From contig NZ_JANHDK010000004.1 of assembly GCF_024494725.1 (NCBI RefSeq), forward strand, positions 62,001 to 126,000: 64,000 nucleotides of DNA, written 5' to 3'. Below, piece by piece: positions 35,193 through 44,459 of this stretch. The position numbers were made by a program, and so were the translations under genes. The DNA comes from Haloplanus ruber. GTDB taxonomy: Archaea; Halobacteriota; Halobacteria; Halobacteriales; Haloferacaceae. The notes beneath the pieces are model-generated. The model was not told the origin of the DNA. It saw only the letters and a list, made by a program, of their open reading frames with translations, and made no database searches. Within the stretch, counting starts at the first letter, position 1; the number at the start of each line of letters is the position of its first letter.

Positions 35193-37900
35193 GAATCACG
35201 GAAGTTGCCCTAGAAGACATCAAGTCGTACGAGGATCGGACTGTCGTGCCGATCGAAGGCGGAGTGACGGCGATTCTCGGTGAGAATGGCGCGGGGAAAT
35301 CGACGATTCAGGAGGCCATCGGTTTCGCGTTGTTCGACTCGCTCCCGTTCAACAACAAGGAGTTCGTGCGGGAAGGTGCGAGTTCGGGAACTGTCGAAGT
35401 CACGTTCGAGCAGGACACGCCAGGTGGGACGGAACGGTACCGAGTTGTTCGGTCGGTCGGCCGGTCGAAGTACGGCGTGCACCGGTATGACCCCGATGCT
35501 GACGAGTGGATCGATCAGGATATCGATTCGAAGAAACAGTTGGTGGAGTGGTTGTGCGTACGCTTCGATGTTGAAGATGGAGACGAACTCAGCAGTCTCT
35601 GGAGTTCCAGCATTGGGGTACCCCAAACGCGATTCCTGTCGGACTTCTCGCAGACGCCTCGGAATCGCACGGCGACGTTCGATGCGCTCCTGAATCTGGA
35701 TGCGTATGAGGAGTCGTGGGAGACGCTCAAGGACGTGCCGGACGCGATCGAGAGTCAGCAGCAGGATCTCCGTAGGGACATTGATACGCTCACCGGCGAG
35801 GTACAGGGGCTGCCGGACGAGCGAGCGGAAGCAGAGTCATTGGCCGATGACGTTGAGACAATTGAAGCACAAATCGAACGGAAAAGCAGCGAGCTGTCGG
35901 AAAAAGAAGAAGAGTACGAGAAGTTGGAAGCTGTTGAAGCTGAAATCGACCGCCTTGAACAAGAAGCTGACTCGCTGGAACGGGACATCGACTCGACGGA
36001 CAGCAATTTGGAGACGGCGAAGGAGGAACTCGCCGCCGCGCAAAAAGCACAGGAGAAATGCGAGGCGAACCGTGAGGGGTACAGCCGGTACAAGGAAGCG
36101 CGCGAACGACAGGACGAGTTAGAGGAACAGAAGGCCGAACGGGATGCTCTCGTTGAGGATCGAGACGAACAGGAAGATACGATCCAGGCGATCGAATTTG
36201 AGGTCGAACAGCTGGAAGAGGACTTGGAAGAACTGGAGGCTGCTCGGGAGACGTTGGAGGCGCGTGAAGCGGAGAAGGAGCGGTACGAGGAACTTGATGA
36301 CCGTATTGAATCGCTGAAAGACCGCGAAGACGACATAGAGGCGTTAGAGCAGGAAATCGAGCAGTTGGCCGAGAAGATCGAATCGAAGGAGAGCGAGATC
36401 GAGGCGAAAGAGGAGACGATTGCGGAGATAGAGGACGAGTGGGCAGCGACGACGGATCCGGAAGCGCTCTCCGATGAGATCAACGACCGTGAGGCGAGCC
36501 GGAAGCAACTGGCGAGCGAACGGGAGCGGCTTGAAGAACAGCTGGACAGGTTGCGTGACGCGGATGCTGATGCGCCGTGCCCAACGTGTGACCGCCCGTT
36601 AGACGAGGATCACCGGTCGAAGACGATCGAACAGCGTGAAGCCCGGATCGAGGAAACCGAGACGGAACGTGAGGAACTCGCCGAGGAACTTGATGCATTG
36701 CGTGAGCGGCGAGACACCGCGAGAGAGGTCAAGCAACGCGTTGATAAGATCCCTGTTTATCGGGAGAAAATCGAGTCGTTGGAAGGTGAGATCGACGACC
36801 TGCGCGCCGAGAAGGAAGAGACAGAGACGGAGTTAGCGGACTTGGAAGACGAATTGGCGGTGCTCCCGGATCTCGAAACCGAGCGAGACGACTTGGAGGA
36901 GGCGTACGACGAGTACCAGACTGCTGAATTCCGAGTGAAAGAGCATGCTGATGTCCCTGATGAATTGGAGGCAAAACGAGCGGAACTAGAGGGAGAACAG
37001 TCGGCGCTGGCGGAGATCGAAGACGAGTTAGAGCAGTTCGAGGGCCTGGATGAGGAGTTGGAGGAAGTCCAGGAGACGCTGGAAGAGACGGAGTCGGCAC
37101 ATCAGACGTATATCAAGCACGAGCAGCAAGCCTCGCAAGTGGAGGAGCGGCAGGAAAGAGTCGAAGACCTGGAGAGCAAGCTTGCAGACCTCGAAACGAA
37201 TCTCGAAGAGACAGAGGCAGAACTGGAGGAGACGAAAGCGTCGTTCGATGAAGAGCGATTCGAGACGCTGGAGTCAGACATTGAGGAGCTCAGGGAGGAA
37301 CTGGCAGGTGATAGGCGGTCATTAGAGCATAAGGAGGAGAACCTGGAGGAGGTACGTGAAACGATCGAGGAGTTAGAGGAGAAGCTAGAGGAGCGCCAGG
37401 AGAAACTCCAGCAGGTGAAGGAACTGAAAGCGGACCAGCAGTTCGCCGATTGGGTGCGGGAGAACGTCCGCGAGGCCGGGCCAAAGATGCGAGAGATCAT
37501 CACCGACCGGATTGGATCCCGTGCGAATGAGTTGTTCCGGTCGATTCGCGGCGCGTCAGCTGAGACCCTGGGGTGGACGAGCGACTACGAGATCGTCGTG
37601 CACGATGCAGATGTTCGAAAATCGTTTTCGACCCTGAGTGGCGGGGAGAAGATGGCAGCTGCACTTGCGGTGCGACTGGCGATTCTCGAACAGTCAGCGT
37701 CTGTGGGGATCGCGTTCTTGGACGAACCGACGGCAAACCTTGACCGGCAAAAGAAGCGGAATCTCGTCACTCAGCTCAAACAGCTGGATAGCTTCGAGCA
37801 ACTCACGGTCATTAGCCACGACCAGACGTTCGATTCGATGACTGACTACACAATCACCATCGAGAAAGATCAGCAGACATCGGAGGTGTCGGTCAATTAA
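35189..37900 (+). CDS. rad50: Rad50-like SMC ATPase
   Basis: 903 residues. Walker A GENGAGKST near residue 30; two long antiparallel coiled coils joined by a zinc hook CPTCDRPL near 466; the ABC signature LSGGEKMAAALAVR near 816; Walker B with FLDEPTANLD near 843; switch histidine ISHDQTF near 877. Tethers DNA ends and drives Mre11 by ATP hydrolysis. All key residues are present. The start overlaps mre11 and the stop overlaps the nurA start (TAATG), so stoichiometric expression is likely. Confidence 0.92.
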   Translation: MRITEVALEDIKSYEDRTVVPIEGGVTAILGENGAGKSTIQEAIGFALFDSLPFNNKEFVREGASSGTVEVTFEQDTPGGTERYRVVRSVGRSKYGVHRYDPDADEWIDQDIDSKKQLVEWLCVRFDVEDGDELSSLWSSSIGVPQTRFLSDFSQTPRNRTATFDALLNLDAYEESWETLKDVPDAIESQQQDLRRDIDTLTGEVQGLPDERAEAESLADDVETIEAQIERKSSELSEKEEEYEKLEAVEAEIDRLEQEADSLERDIDSTDSNLETAKEELAAAQKAQEKCEANREGYSRYKEARERQDELEEQKAERDALVEDRDEQEDTIQAIEFEVEQLEEDLEELEAARETLEAREAEKERYEELDDRIESLKDREDDIEALEQEIEQLAEKIESKESEIEAKEETIAEIEDEWAATTDPEALSDEINDREASRKQLASERERLEEQLDRLRDADADAPCPTCDRPLDEDHRSKTIEQREARIEETETEREELAEELDALRERRDTAREVKQRVDKIPVYREKIESLEGEIDDLRAEKEETETELADLEDELAVLPDLETERDDLEEAYDEYQTAEFRVKEHADVPDELEAKRAELEGEQSALAEIEDELEQFEGLDEELEEVQETLEETESAHQTYIKHEQQASQVEERQERVEDLESKLADLETNLEETEAELEETKASFDEERFETLESDIEELREELAGDRRSLEHKEENLEEVRETIEELEEKLEERQEKLQQVKELKADQQFADWVRENVREAGPKMREIITDRIGSRANELFRSIRGASAETLGWTSDYEIVVHDADVRKSFSTLSGGEKMAAALAVRLAILEQSASVGIAFLDEPTANLDRQKKRNLVTQLKQLDSFEQLTVISHDQTFDSMTDYTITIEKDQQTSEVSVN

Positions 37901-39165
37901 TGCCGATCGATAAACGCGGTGTCGCGTCTGAATTGGAGGCGAACATTGACACGATTAAGACGTATCTCGAAGACGATACGGGGATCGTGGAGCGGTATCA
38001 GGACGCGTTTCAGCGGTTACCCGACGAGTGGACGAGTGCTGAGATTCGAGCGTCGCTTCAGGACGCGTCATACCCGGGGGCGTATCCGACAGACGAGTTC
38101 GATGAGGTGGATAGTCTCATCGTCCCGTACCCAGAGAGTGACGGGTGGGAGAATCACGAGGAGGTCAACGAGTGGGCACGCGAGATTATTTGTGACGTGC
38201 CGGTGATGGCTGTCGATGGGTCACAGCTCCCGCCGACAACGCAATTCAACGTCCCGCTCGCGTACGTCCAAGCGGCATGGGCAGTCAACTACCATCACGC
38301 CGAGGGACGGCTTGACCGCGGCGTTGAGGGGCGACTCTTGACGCCTGATGAGGTCACACAAGAATCAGAGGACAGTGACTACCGGTTCGTTGATTCCCAA
38401 CTCGTGGGGCATCATCGGTTCGAACACGAAGGACTGCTACTCATCGGCCAACTCTCGGAGTTAGCTGACGCGCGTGATGCAGGTGACATCGACAACACGC
38501 CGGTCGTGTTCTACGACGGGCCGTTGATCGCGTCGTTTGCGAACCCGTTGAAGCCGGAGACCCGAGAGCGGTACATCTCGACGCTAAGCCGAGTTATTGC
38601 AGCGAGTCAGCACCACGAGATCCCGCTGGTCGGGTACGTTTCCGGGTCGAGCGCGACTGAACTCGTGAAGATGACGCGACTCCTGTTACGTGAGGAGTTC
38701 GGGACGGATCGCGTCATTCCGGATGCGCACGTCTTAACGGAGTTGATGAGCCCGTGGGGTGACACGACGATCCCATTCATCTCGAAACGTGATGGGAACA
38801 TCGACGCGTTGCAGACAACGTACAACGGGCAAGAGTACGAATTCCGCGATGATATCTTGTTCTCGTACCTGAACGTGCCGCCAGGCGCTGGACTCGATCG
38901 AATCGAATTCCCCGGGTGGTTGTGCCGCAGTAACGGTCCCGATGGGTACGATTCGATGTACGAGTACACCGTCGACATTGTGCGGGCAGAAGCAGGCATC
39001 GGACGTGGCTATCCTGAAATCCTGCAACAGGCCGACAGCGACGCTGTGTTAGACCATCAGGACCGTCAACAGTTCCAGCGCGTCGTCCAACGCTGGGCTG
39101 AATCGAACGACGTACCGCTGGAATGGGACGCCAAAGCACTAAGCAAGGAACTTCGACGACGATGA
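37900..39165 (+). CDS. nurA: NurA nuclease
   Basis: 421 residues. NurA signature MAVDGSQLPPT near residue 103 supplies the first catalytic Asp, with the second in VVFYDGPLIASF near 206. Typical NurA layout with a C-terminal region carrying RIEFPGWL and histidine/aspartate residues. NurA is the 5'-3' exonuclease that pairs with HerA to resect DNA ends after Mre11-Rad50. Translationally coupled to rad50. Confidence 0.85.
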   Translation: MPIDKRGVASELEANIDTIKTYLEDDTGIVERYQDAFQRLPDEWTSAEIRASLQDASYPGAYPTDEFDEVDSLIVPYPESDGWENHEEVNEWAREIICDVPVMAVDGSQLPPTTQFNVPLAYVQAAWAVNYHHAEGRLDRGVEGRLLTPDEVTQESEDSDYRFVDSQLVGHHRFEHEGLLLIGQLSELADARDAGDIDNTPVVFYDGPLIASFANPLKPETRERYISTLSRVIAASQHHEIPLVGYVSGSSATELVKMTRLLLREEFGTDRVIPDAHVLTELMSPWGDTTIPFISKRDGNIDALQTTYNGQEYEFRDDILFSYLNVPPGAGLDRIEFPGWLCRSNGPDGYDSMYEYTVDIVRAEAGIGRGYPEILQQADSDAVLDHQDRQQFQRVVQRWAESNDVPLEWDAKALSKELRRR

Positions 39166-39238
39166 TTCACCACCACATCCCACACTCACCAGCAGGATGC
39201 ACCGCTCGACGACCAGACAACAGTACGGAGACGAAGCT

Positions 39239-39904
39239 ATGACAGACACATCAACTAACGTAGACAGTCCGGATCTCGATTCGTGCGTTCGGATTGGCAG
39301 CATCGTGTCCTCGAACAGCCACTTGGATTACGTCGCCGAGGTGTACAAGGAACGAGACTGTGATCGTCCACCGGAACTGCATGAGCGCGAATTCGGGCAA
39401 CCCGTCTTCATCAAGAAAACTGTCGACGGAACCGAGCACGCAGTCATGGGCGTGATTTATGACACGCAGTTAGTCGATCCTGACCAGGGACGAACCGGAC
39501 CGCGATTAGCGCAGGACAACCAGGCCCAATTCACGCCGGGATACATCGAAGAGCGCACCACGCTCGCTGGCGTGGCGCTTCTCGGTACCGCAGAAATCGC
39601 CGAAGACAGGGGAATACAGGAGCCAACGCATCAAATGCCGCGGTGGACGTTAGAAGTCGAAGATACTGTCTTCCAGTGTCCTGATCAGGTCACGGTTTCC
39701 TTCCATACCGTCGACGATCAGATTCAGTTGGCGTACATGGATCGACTCTTAGACATTGCTGGTGACCTCGGGTCGGAGGTCATTGTCGCACTGATCGACC
39801 GGTTACGAGGGATGCTCCCGGAAGACGATCCAAACCAGCGAGTACTAGACGTGGTGGAACAGAACGTGCAGTGGCAAGCGCGGGAACAGCGAGGGATGGT
39901 CTGA
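39239..39904 (+). CDS. HAS-barrel protein, HerA partner
   Basis: 221 residues from ATG at 39239. The start IGSIVSSNSHLDYVAEVY matches the HAS barrel (HerA-ATP synthase barrel) that normally forms the N-terminus of HerA hexamers. The middle contains FGQPVFIKK and GVIYDTQL. It sits 73 bases after nurA and overlaps herA by one base (TGATG). A separate barrel protein is known in haloarchaea. It likely docks NurA to HerA or regulates DNA entry. Confidence 0.7.
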   Translation: MTDTSTNVDSPDLDSCVRIGSIVSSNSHLDYVAEVYKERDCDRPPELHEREFGQPVFIKKTVDGTEHAVMGVIYDTQLVDPDQGRTGPRLAQDNQAQFTPGYIEERTTLAGVALLGTAEIAEDRGIQEPTHQMPRWTLEVEDTVFQCPDQVTVSFHTVDDQIQLAYMDRLLDIAGDLGSEVIVALIDRLRGMLPEDDPNQRVLDVVEQNVQWQAREQRGMV

Positions 39905-41547
39905 TGGCTGATCGATCAGACGTGGTCGGAACCGTTGCTGGACCGGGTGACGATCCGAACGAATTCGTGTTCGTGACTCCGTCGGACAAGTCGATCAAGA
40001 CGGGTGAATTCATCACGTACACTGTCCCGGTTGAAGGTGAGCCACGATCGGTGTTCGCTCGCGTGACGAAACGGGAACTGATTCGGGGGCTTCCTGAAGG
40101 GTTCCTTGCGGATCCGGAGGTCGGGCCGGAGACAGTTGCGGCAACGCTCGGTGTGCCGACTGATGATACTGAGTTGTACCGGTTGACAGCAACGGTCATC
40201 GGGTACTACGACACGAACATGACGACGTTCGCTAATCCTCGCCAGTTGCCTGACCCGGGTACGCCCCTGTCGATTGCACCACACCAGCAACTCGAAACCG
40301 TGTTGCCGAATCTCGGCTGTGAAACTGACAGCACGGATGTCACAACACTTGACGGAGTCGCGCACATCGGCTGGCTGTTGAATCGACCGGCAGAAGCGAC
40401 AAATCTACACATTCCGATCGAAAAATTCGCTTCGACACACCTAGCGATTCTCGCTTCAACAGGGAGCGGGAAATCCTACACAGCGTCGGTCCTAATCGAG
40501 GAGATGATGCGTCCGAGCTCGCGCGCATCACTGCTCGTGTTTGACCCGCACGGTGAGTACGACACGCTGGCGGAAATGCAGGGTGAAGAGGCGTTCCAAG
40601 GTGCAGATGGGTATGAACCAAATATCGAGTATTACGACCCGGAGCGCCTTCGAGTTCGCATCTCTGAACTTGAAATTGGTGACGTGATGGCGATCTTAGA
40701 CAACCCCAGTAATCGGATGCAAGAACGGCTTTCGACGGCGTGGCGCGCGATGCAGAGACAAGAGAGTCGGACGTGGGGTATAGACGAACTCATCGCCGAA
40801 ATGGAGCGGATCTACGGCGATGATGACGCGAGTGTCGGCGCATTAGAGTGGCGGCTCCGCCGATCGATCGAGCGAAATGATCTCTTCCATCCGGAAGATA
40901 ACGTTCCGCTGGGCGAGATTGTAGACCCGGGGCAGTGTACGGTTCTCCAGATGGATACGTTGGATCGGTGGGACCAGCAACTCATCACGACCGTTCTTCT
41001 GCGGCGGATGTATCGAGAGCGACTTGATGACGTGCGGGACCGCGATTCGGATATCGAGCATCCGATTTTCGCCTTGTTCGAAGAGGGACATCGGTTTGCT
41101 CCAGCCTCTGGTGATGCGCCGTCGCTCGGAATTATGCGAACCATCACGTCTGAAGGCCGCAAGTTCGGATTTGGGCTCGGGATTATCAGTCAACGCCCGT
41201 CGAAAATTGACGAAGATGTTCTATCGCAGTGTGGGACACAAATTTCGATGCAGATTCAGAATCCGACCGACCAGGATGCAATCAAGAACTCTGTTGAAGC
41301 TGCGGGCGAAGACGTTCTCAGAGAATTACCTGGGTTGACACCCGGTCAAGCAGTCGTTTCTGGAGACGCGATGAACACGCCTGCGCTGATCCAAGTCCGT
41401 CGTCGCCACACCGAACACGGTGCTGGAAGTCGCCCAGTAATCGAAGAATGGCGCGAAGCCTACGAGGAACGCCAACGTGAGCCGACAGGATCAGAAGCAG
41501 CTGACTTCGGCGAGGGAGACTCAACTGGCGTTCAGAGCTTAGACTAA
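39904..41547 (+). CDS. herA: HerA hexameric DNA translocase
   Basis: 547 residues. An N-terminal barrel-like domain (VVGTVAGPGDDPNEF) precedes the FtsK-like motor: Walker A ASTGSGKSY near residue 192, FDPHGEY near 215, Walker B LFEEGHRFAPAS near 390, sensor IISQRPSK near 425, and the conserved tail ending ALIQVRRR. HerA pumps DNA through NurA for resection. Final gene of the operon. Confidence 0.9.
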   Translation: MADRSDVVGTVAGPGDDPNEFVFVTPSDKSIKTGEFITYTVPVEGEPRSVFARVTKRELIRGLPEGFLADPEVGPETVAATLGVPTDDTELYRLTATVIGYYDTNMTTFANPRQLPDPGTPLSIAPHQQLETVLPNLGCETDSTDVTTLDGVAHIGWLLNRPAEATNLHIPIEKFASTHLAILASTGSGKSYTASVLIEEMMRPSSRASLLVFDPHGEYDTLAEMQGEEAFQGADGYEPNIEYYDPERLRVRISELEIGDVMAILDNPSNRMQERLSTAWRAMQRQESRTWGIDELIAEMERIYGDDDASVGALEWRLRRSIERNDLFHPEDNVPLGEIVDPGQCTVLQMDTLDRWDQQLITTVLLRRMYRERLDDVRDRDSDIEHPIFALFEEGHRFAPASGDAPSLGIMRTITSEGRKFGFGLGIISQRPSKIDEDVLSQCGTQISMQIQNPTDQDAIKNSVEAAGEDVLRELPGLTPGQAVVSGDAMNTPALIQVRRRHTEHGAGSRPVIEEWREAYEERQREPTGSEAADFGEGDSTGVQSLD

Positions 41548-42005
41548 ACAGGCTTGTTGAAATCCTCAACCAGTAATAGGTCTCAGCAGACGTGCTTTGA
41601 CCGGAAGATTCCCAGTCCGAGCGACGCTCTTCAATCGATGACGTAGGGCCACAATGTTGTGTTTTTTATTTGAATGCGGATGGAAGTTGACAACTATTGC
41701 ACCTCGGAGCCCCTATTGAATTCACCTTACTCATTTTCCCTTAAATGATAACCGAGACCGGTATTCTGGGATGGATTACGGCTGCATGAGAATTATTTTT
41801 ATCTACCGAAGGTATTGACGCGTGATTTAATAAGGCATTAAGAATTTGAGTCGATTTCGAAAGTATAGGCTCTCAAAGACCAGAATAGGCGATACTGGAT
41901 TTGTGACACGAATATAAAAGTCACAATCCATCTCACACAGCAATAGCACGATTCCTGAGGAACCCTCCGGCGCTTGGACGCCGGAGGAGTCGTGCTGCCG
42001 ATCCA
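41548..42005. other. Intergenic region with MITE end and IS605-type hairpin
   Basis: 458 bases without a gene. At 41551 it contains GGCTTGTTGAAATCCTC, related to the MITE family seen at 62127. At 41964-41987 a 9-bp stem CCTCCGGCG/CGCCGGAGG with a CTTGGA loop has the form of an IS200/IS605 subterminal hairpin, but no transposase is near. AT-rich segments near 41730-41830 may be promoters for the gene at 42006. Confidence 0.5.
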
Positions 42006-42281
42006 ATGACAGCAAGCAACCCTGATAGGGTCAGGAGTCATAACTCTGTCTCTCAGAGTGGAACTCCCGACATTAACCCACTGACTGCCCATGTCGTACA
42101 GTTCGTACAGTCACGTACCGAGGCAATCTGCAACGATATCGCCGGTACCACACCGGTCCGGCTACTCACCCCGATTACCGGGCACCTCAACGGAGCCGAC
42201 GGTCATCGAACCGACGGCTACACATCGTTGCTCACTCGCCAACTGCGTCGCGGTACGATACGTACAGTGGGGGCACTCTGA
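42006..42281 (+). CDS. First small protein of the Mrr-like operon
   Basis: 91 residues; the central region (INPLTAHVVQFVQSRTEAICNDI) is helical and the end basic (RQLRRGTIRTVGAL). No family recognised. It begins 19 bases after a 9-bp-stem hairpin (41964-41987), and its stop is directly followed by the next ATG. Because the following three genes are coupled it is likely part of the same unit, though it could be the remnant of a larger protein. Confidence 0.5.
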   Translation: MTASNPDRVRSHNSVSQSGTPDINPLTAHVVQFVQSRTEAICNDIAGTTPVRLLTPITGHLNGADGHRTDGYTSLLTRQLRRGTIRTVGAL

Positions 42282-42665
42282 ATGGCTGACCCAACCGACG
42301 AGACGGCCTCACTTGCTATCCCGATGGAGCCCGCAAGCGCGTTCACCGCGATTGCAAACAGTCGTCGTCGCCGCGTCTTGTTGTCGCTCTCACGTTCATC
42401 GGGTGCAGTCTCTGCTGATGAACTTGCAATCGAAATCGCGGCCATCGAAAACACGATCGATCCCAGTAAAGTCAGTAGTGACGATCGGGCGTCGGCCTAC
42501 ATCGCGCTGATCCAAACGCATCTTGAGACACTTGCTGAAGAGGGCGCTGTCAACTATGACGAGCGCTCAAAAACAGTAACATCAACGGACGCAACCGAAC
42601 CGCTCGCCGAATACATCCGGCGACTGCAGACGGCATGCTACAAGCCAGAGTCGGAGGGCAGCTAA
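42282..42665 (+). CDS. Winged-helix protein of the Mrr-like operon (DUF7344-like)
   Basis: 127 residues. The first part (AFTAIANSRRRRVLLSLSRSSGAVSADELAIEIAAIE) reads as the winged helix common in haloarchaeal DUF7344 proteins, with LIQTHLETLAEEGAVNYDERSKTV as the wing. It probably regulates the operon or acts as DNA-binding subunit. The stop shares a base with the next start. Confidence 0.65.
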   Translation: MADPTDETASLAIPMEPASAFTAIANSRRRRVLLSLSRSSGAVSADELAIEIAAIENTIDPSKVSSDDRASAYIALIQTHLETLAEEGAVNYDERSKTVTSTDATEPLAEYIRRLQTACYKPESEGS

Positions 42666-43357
42666 TGACGGATACTCACCAGCTCGAACTCGAGACGCTT
42701 CGAGAGATCGACGCTCGTTTCCACCGGTTGTTTGAAGCGATCGCTGAAGACTCTGAGTCTGAGTCGACGCCGACAGAAGATCCACTCACCACGTTGCGGC
42801 GGGCCAGATCGCAGATCGATGCCGCGCTGTTTGCACACCAGCATCGAACATCTGGCACCACGGTCCCTGAATCCGGCTCATGTATTCTCGAGTGGGATCC
42901 CTCTGGTAGCCCGCCTCGTCGGCTCATCCTTGATCCCGATAGTGATGGCGACAGCTGGACGCTACGTGAACTTGAGTGGACAGGGACCGAATGGCAAGTG
43001 TGGGGGCGTACCCGCGTCGACGACGTCGCGATACGTGCACCTGCTGCACCACGCTATCCGACCCCGATCGATCCGCCGACGATCGGCACGCTGATTGAGT
43101 GGATCCGCGGTGGGTGGACGTATCCGGATCCGCCGGCGCTTGTCTTCGATGCGACCTCGACAACTGAACAGGGTGTTGTCGTCGCCGTTAATGGCGAGTT
43201 GCGGTATCGCGAGGGCGACAGCGAGCGGTGGCAAACGGTTACCCAAGATGAGCTCACTGAGCAACTTCAACAACGGGGGCAGCCGACGCTCCAGTCACTC
43301 TCGAAGACGACTCTCACTCGGACGCAGTTCACGATAAACTCACCCAGAGACCGATGA
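42665..43357 (+). CDS. Hypothetical beta-rich protein of the Mrr-like operon
   Basis: 230 residues from ATG at 42665. Residues 1-60 form an acidic helical region, then a beta-rich region (GSCILEWDPSG, PRRLILDPDSD, WTLRELEWTGTEWQVWGR), and the end is polar. No family is recognised. Both ends overlap the neighbours (TAATG with the previous gene and ATGA with the next), so it is made together with the nuclease and may be its inhibitor, partner or sensor. Confidence 0.6.
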   Translation: MTDTHQLELETLREIDARFHRLFEAIAEDSESESTPTEDPLTTLRRARSQIDAALFAHQHRTSGTTVPESGSCILEWDPSGSPPRRLILDPDSDGDSWTLRELEWTGTEWQVWGRTRVDDVAIRAPAAPRYPTPIDPPTIGTLIEWIRGGWTYPDPPALVFDATSTTEQGVVVAVNGELRYREGDSERWQTVTQDELTEQLQQRGQPTLQSLSKTTLTRTQFTINSPRDR

Positions 43358-44403
43358 CAAACGATGAATCTCCGATCCCGAACGAGTACTATGAGGAACT
43401 GCATCCGCTTATTGAGACCGTCGAGTCCTTGCGGAGTGTACTTACTGACGACTACACACTCTCTGAGGAACACCGGATGATCGCTTCCCGGCTCTTCCAT
43501 ACGACTATTCAGTCACTGAAACAGGCCCGGAGAATCCTCCCGAATCCAGATCCTGGTGCTGACACACGGTATAATCGCAGTCCCTACGAGTGGGATGACT
43601 ACGAGGACGCACTCGAACAGATCGAGCACCGTCTCAGCCGGTTACTACAGTACGCTCGCCGCGAACATCCTGATGAGTACCGGTCCAGTGACTCACCCAA
43701 ACGGAAGTTCAATCGTGCTCTTGAAAGCATCACAGAGCTACGTGAGCGTCTGCCAGCTGTCTCGGATGAGAGTCTGGTTCCAGACGAGGTTGCAGACGTC
43801 CGAACCGAGACGAACTACGCCCACGCCGATGGACGTGGTCAAGGGCAGGGACAGTGGCTAGAGTATCAACTCCAGCGAGCGCTCTCGCGATGGGGCTATG
43901 ATGCTGATACCCGCCAGACGCTGTTCAATCTCGAAGTCGACGTTGTTGCATGCCGGACTTCAAAACAACAGGACCCGACGGACTGGCTCGTCGCCCAGTG
44001 TAAAGACTGGACACAAGATACCGTCACGCCGTCCGATCTCTTCCGGCTGTGTACGGTCGCGTTTGCCTGCCGCGCGATGCCGATTCTCTGTCATACGACC
44101 GAACTGACTCCACGAACTGAAGAACTTGCCCGCTACTTTGAAGTGCGTGTCCTCGAACTCGACGATCTCGAACGTGGCGAACTTCCTGCGCCCCATGTCG
44201 CAAAACCCACAGCAAAAGTCAACGAATGGGAATTGCAAAACAAAGCGCGTTTCGAGCGCGGGACGTTTCCCTTGGCATACTGCAACAAGCCCAGCAAACA
44301 CTTTAGCTACGTCCCCGGGTTCAAGCCTGTCGGGAACGGCTGTGAGTATGAGCCAGTTGACGAGAACTTAGACGAGGACACACATCCTGCGTCTGGACAC
44401 TGA
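43354..44403 (+). CDS. Mrr/RecB-like PD-(D/E)XK nuclease
   Basis: 349 residues. The N-terminal 140 are helical. Residues 160-270 form the restriction-like fold: GQGQWLEYQLQRALSRWGYD (Glu-containing helix), NLEVDVVACRT (catalytic Asp), WLVAQCKDW (Q-x-K), then FACRAMPILCHTTELT and FEVRVLELDDLE. This order matches Mrr-type restriction domains. The C-terminal 70 residues carry an aromatic-rich region (KHFSYVPGF). Operon-coupled to the three preceding genes; likely a DNA-cutting effector. Confidence 0.7.
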   Translation: MTNDESPIPNEYYEELHPLIETVESLRSVLTDDYTLSEEHRMIASRLFHTTIQSLKQARRILPNPDPGADTRYNRSPYEWDDYEDALEQIEHRLSRLLQYARREHPDEYRSSDSPKRKFNRALESITELRERLPAVSDESLVPDEVADVRTETNYAHADGRGQGQGQWLEYQLQRALSRWGYDADTRQTLFNLEVDVVACRTSKQQDPTDWLVAQCKDWTQDTVTPSDLFRLCTVAFACRAMPILCHTTELTPRTEELARYFEVRVLELDDLERGELPAPHVAKPTAKVNEWELQNKARFERGTFPLAYCNKPSKHFSYVPGFKPVGNGCEYEPVDENLDEDTHPASGH

Positions 44404-44439
44404 CTAGCCAGATCTCCTCCATTTTCTACCTGACATCCT

Positions 44440-44459
44440 CCCACGGCTAAAGCCGTGGG
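44440..44459 (-). repeat. Right-end hairpin of IS605 no. 2
   Basis: CCCACGGCT and AGCCGTGGG arms around a two-base AA loop; the tnpB stop codon lies inside. The same arms recur at 51881-51900. Confidence 0.7.

Noticed and set aside
35755-36483. 242-codon Ser-rich minus-strand frame over the Rad50 coiled coil
   Set aside because: Its serine-rich composition is the reverse complement of the Glu-rich coiled coil; an artefact.
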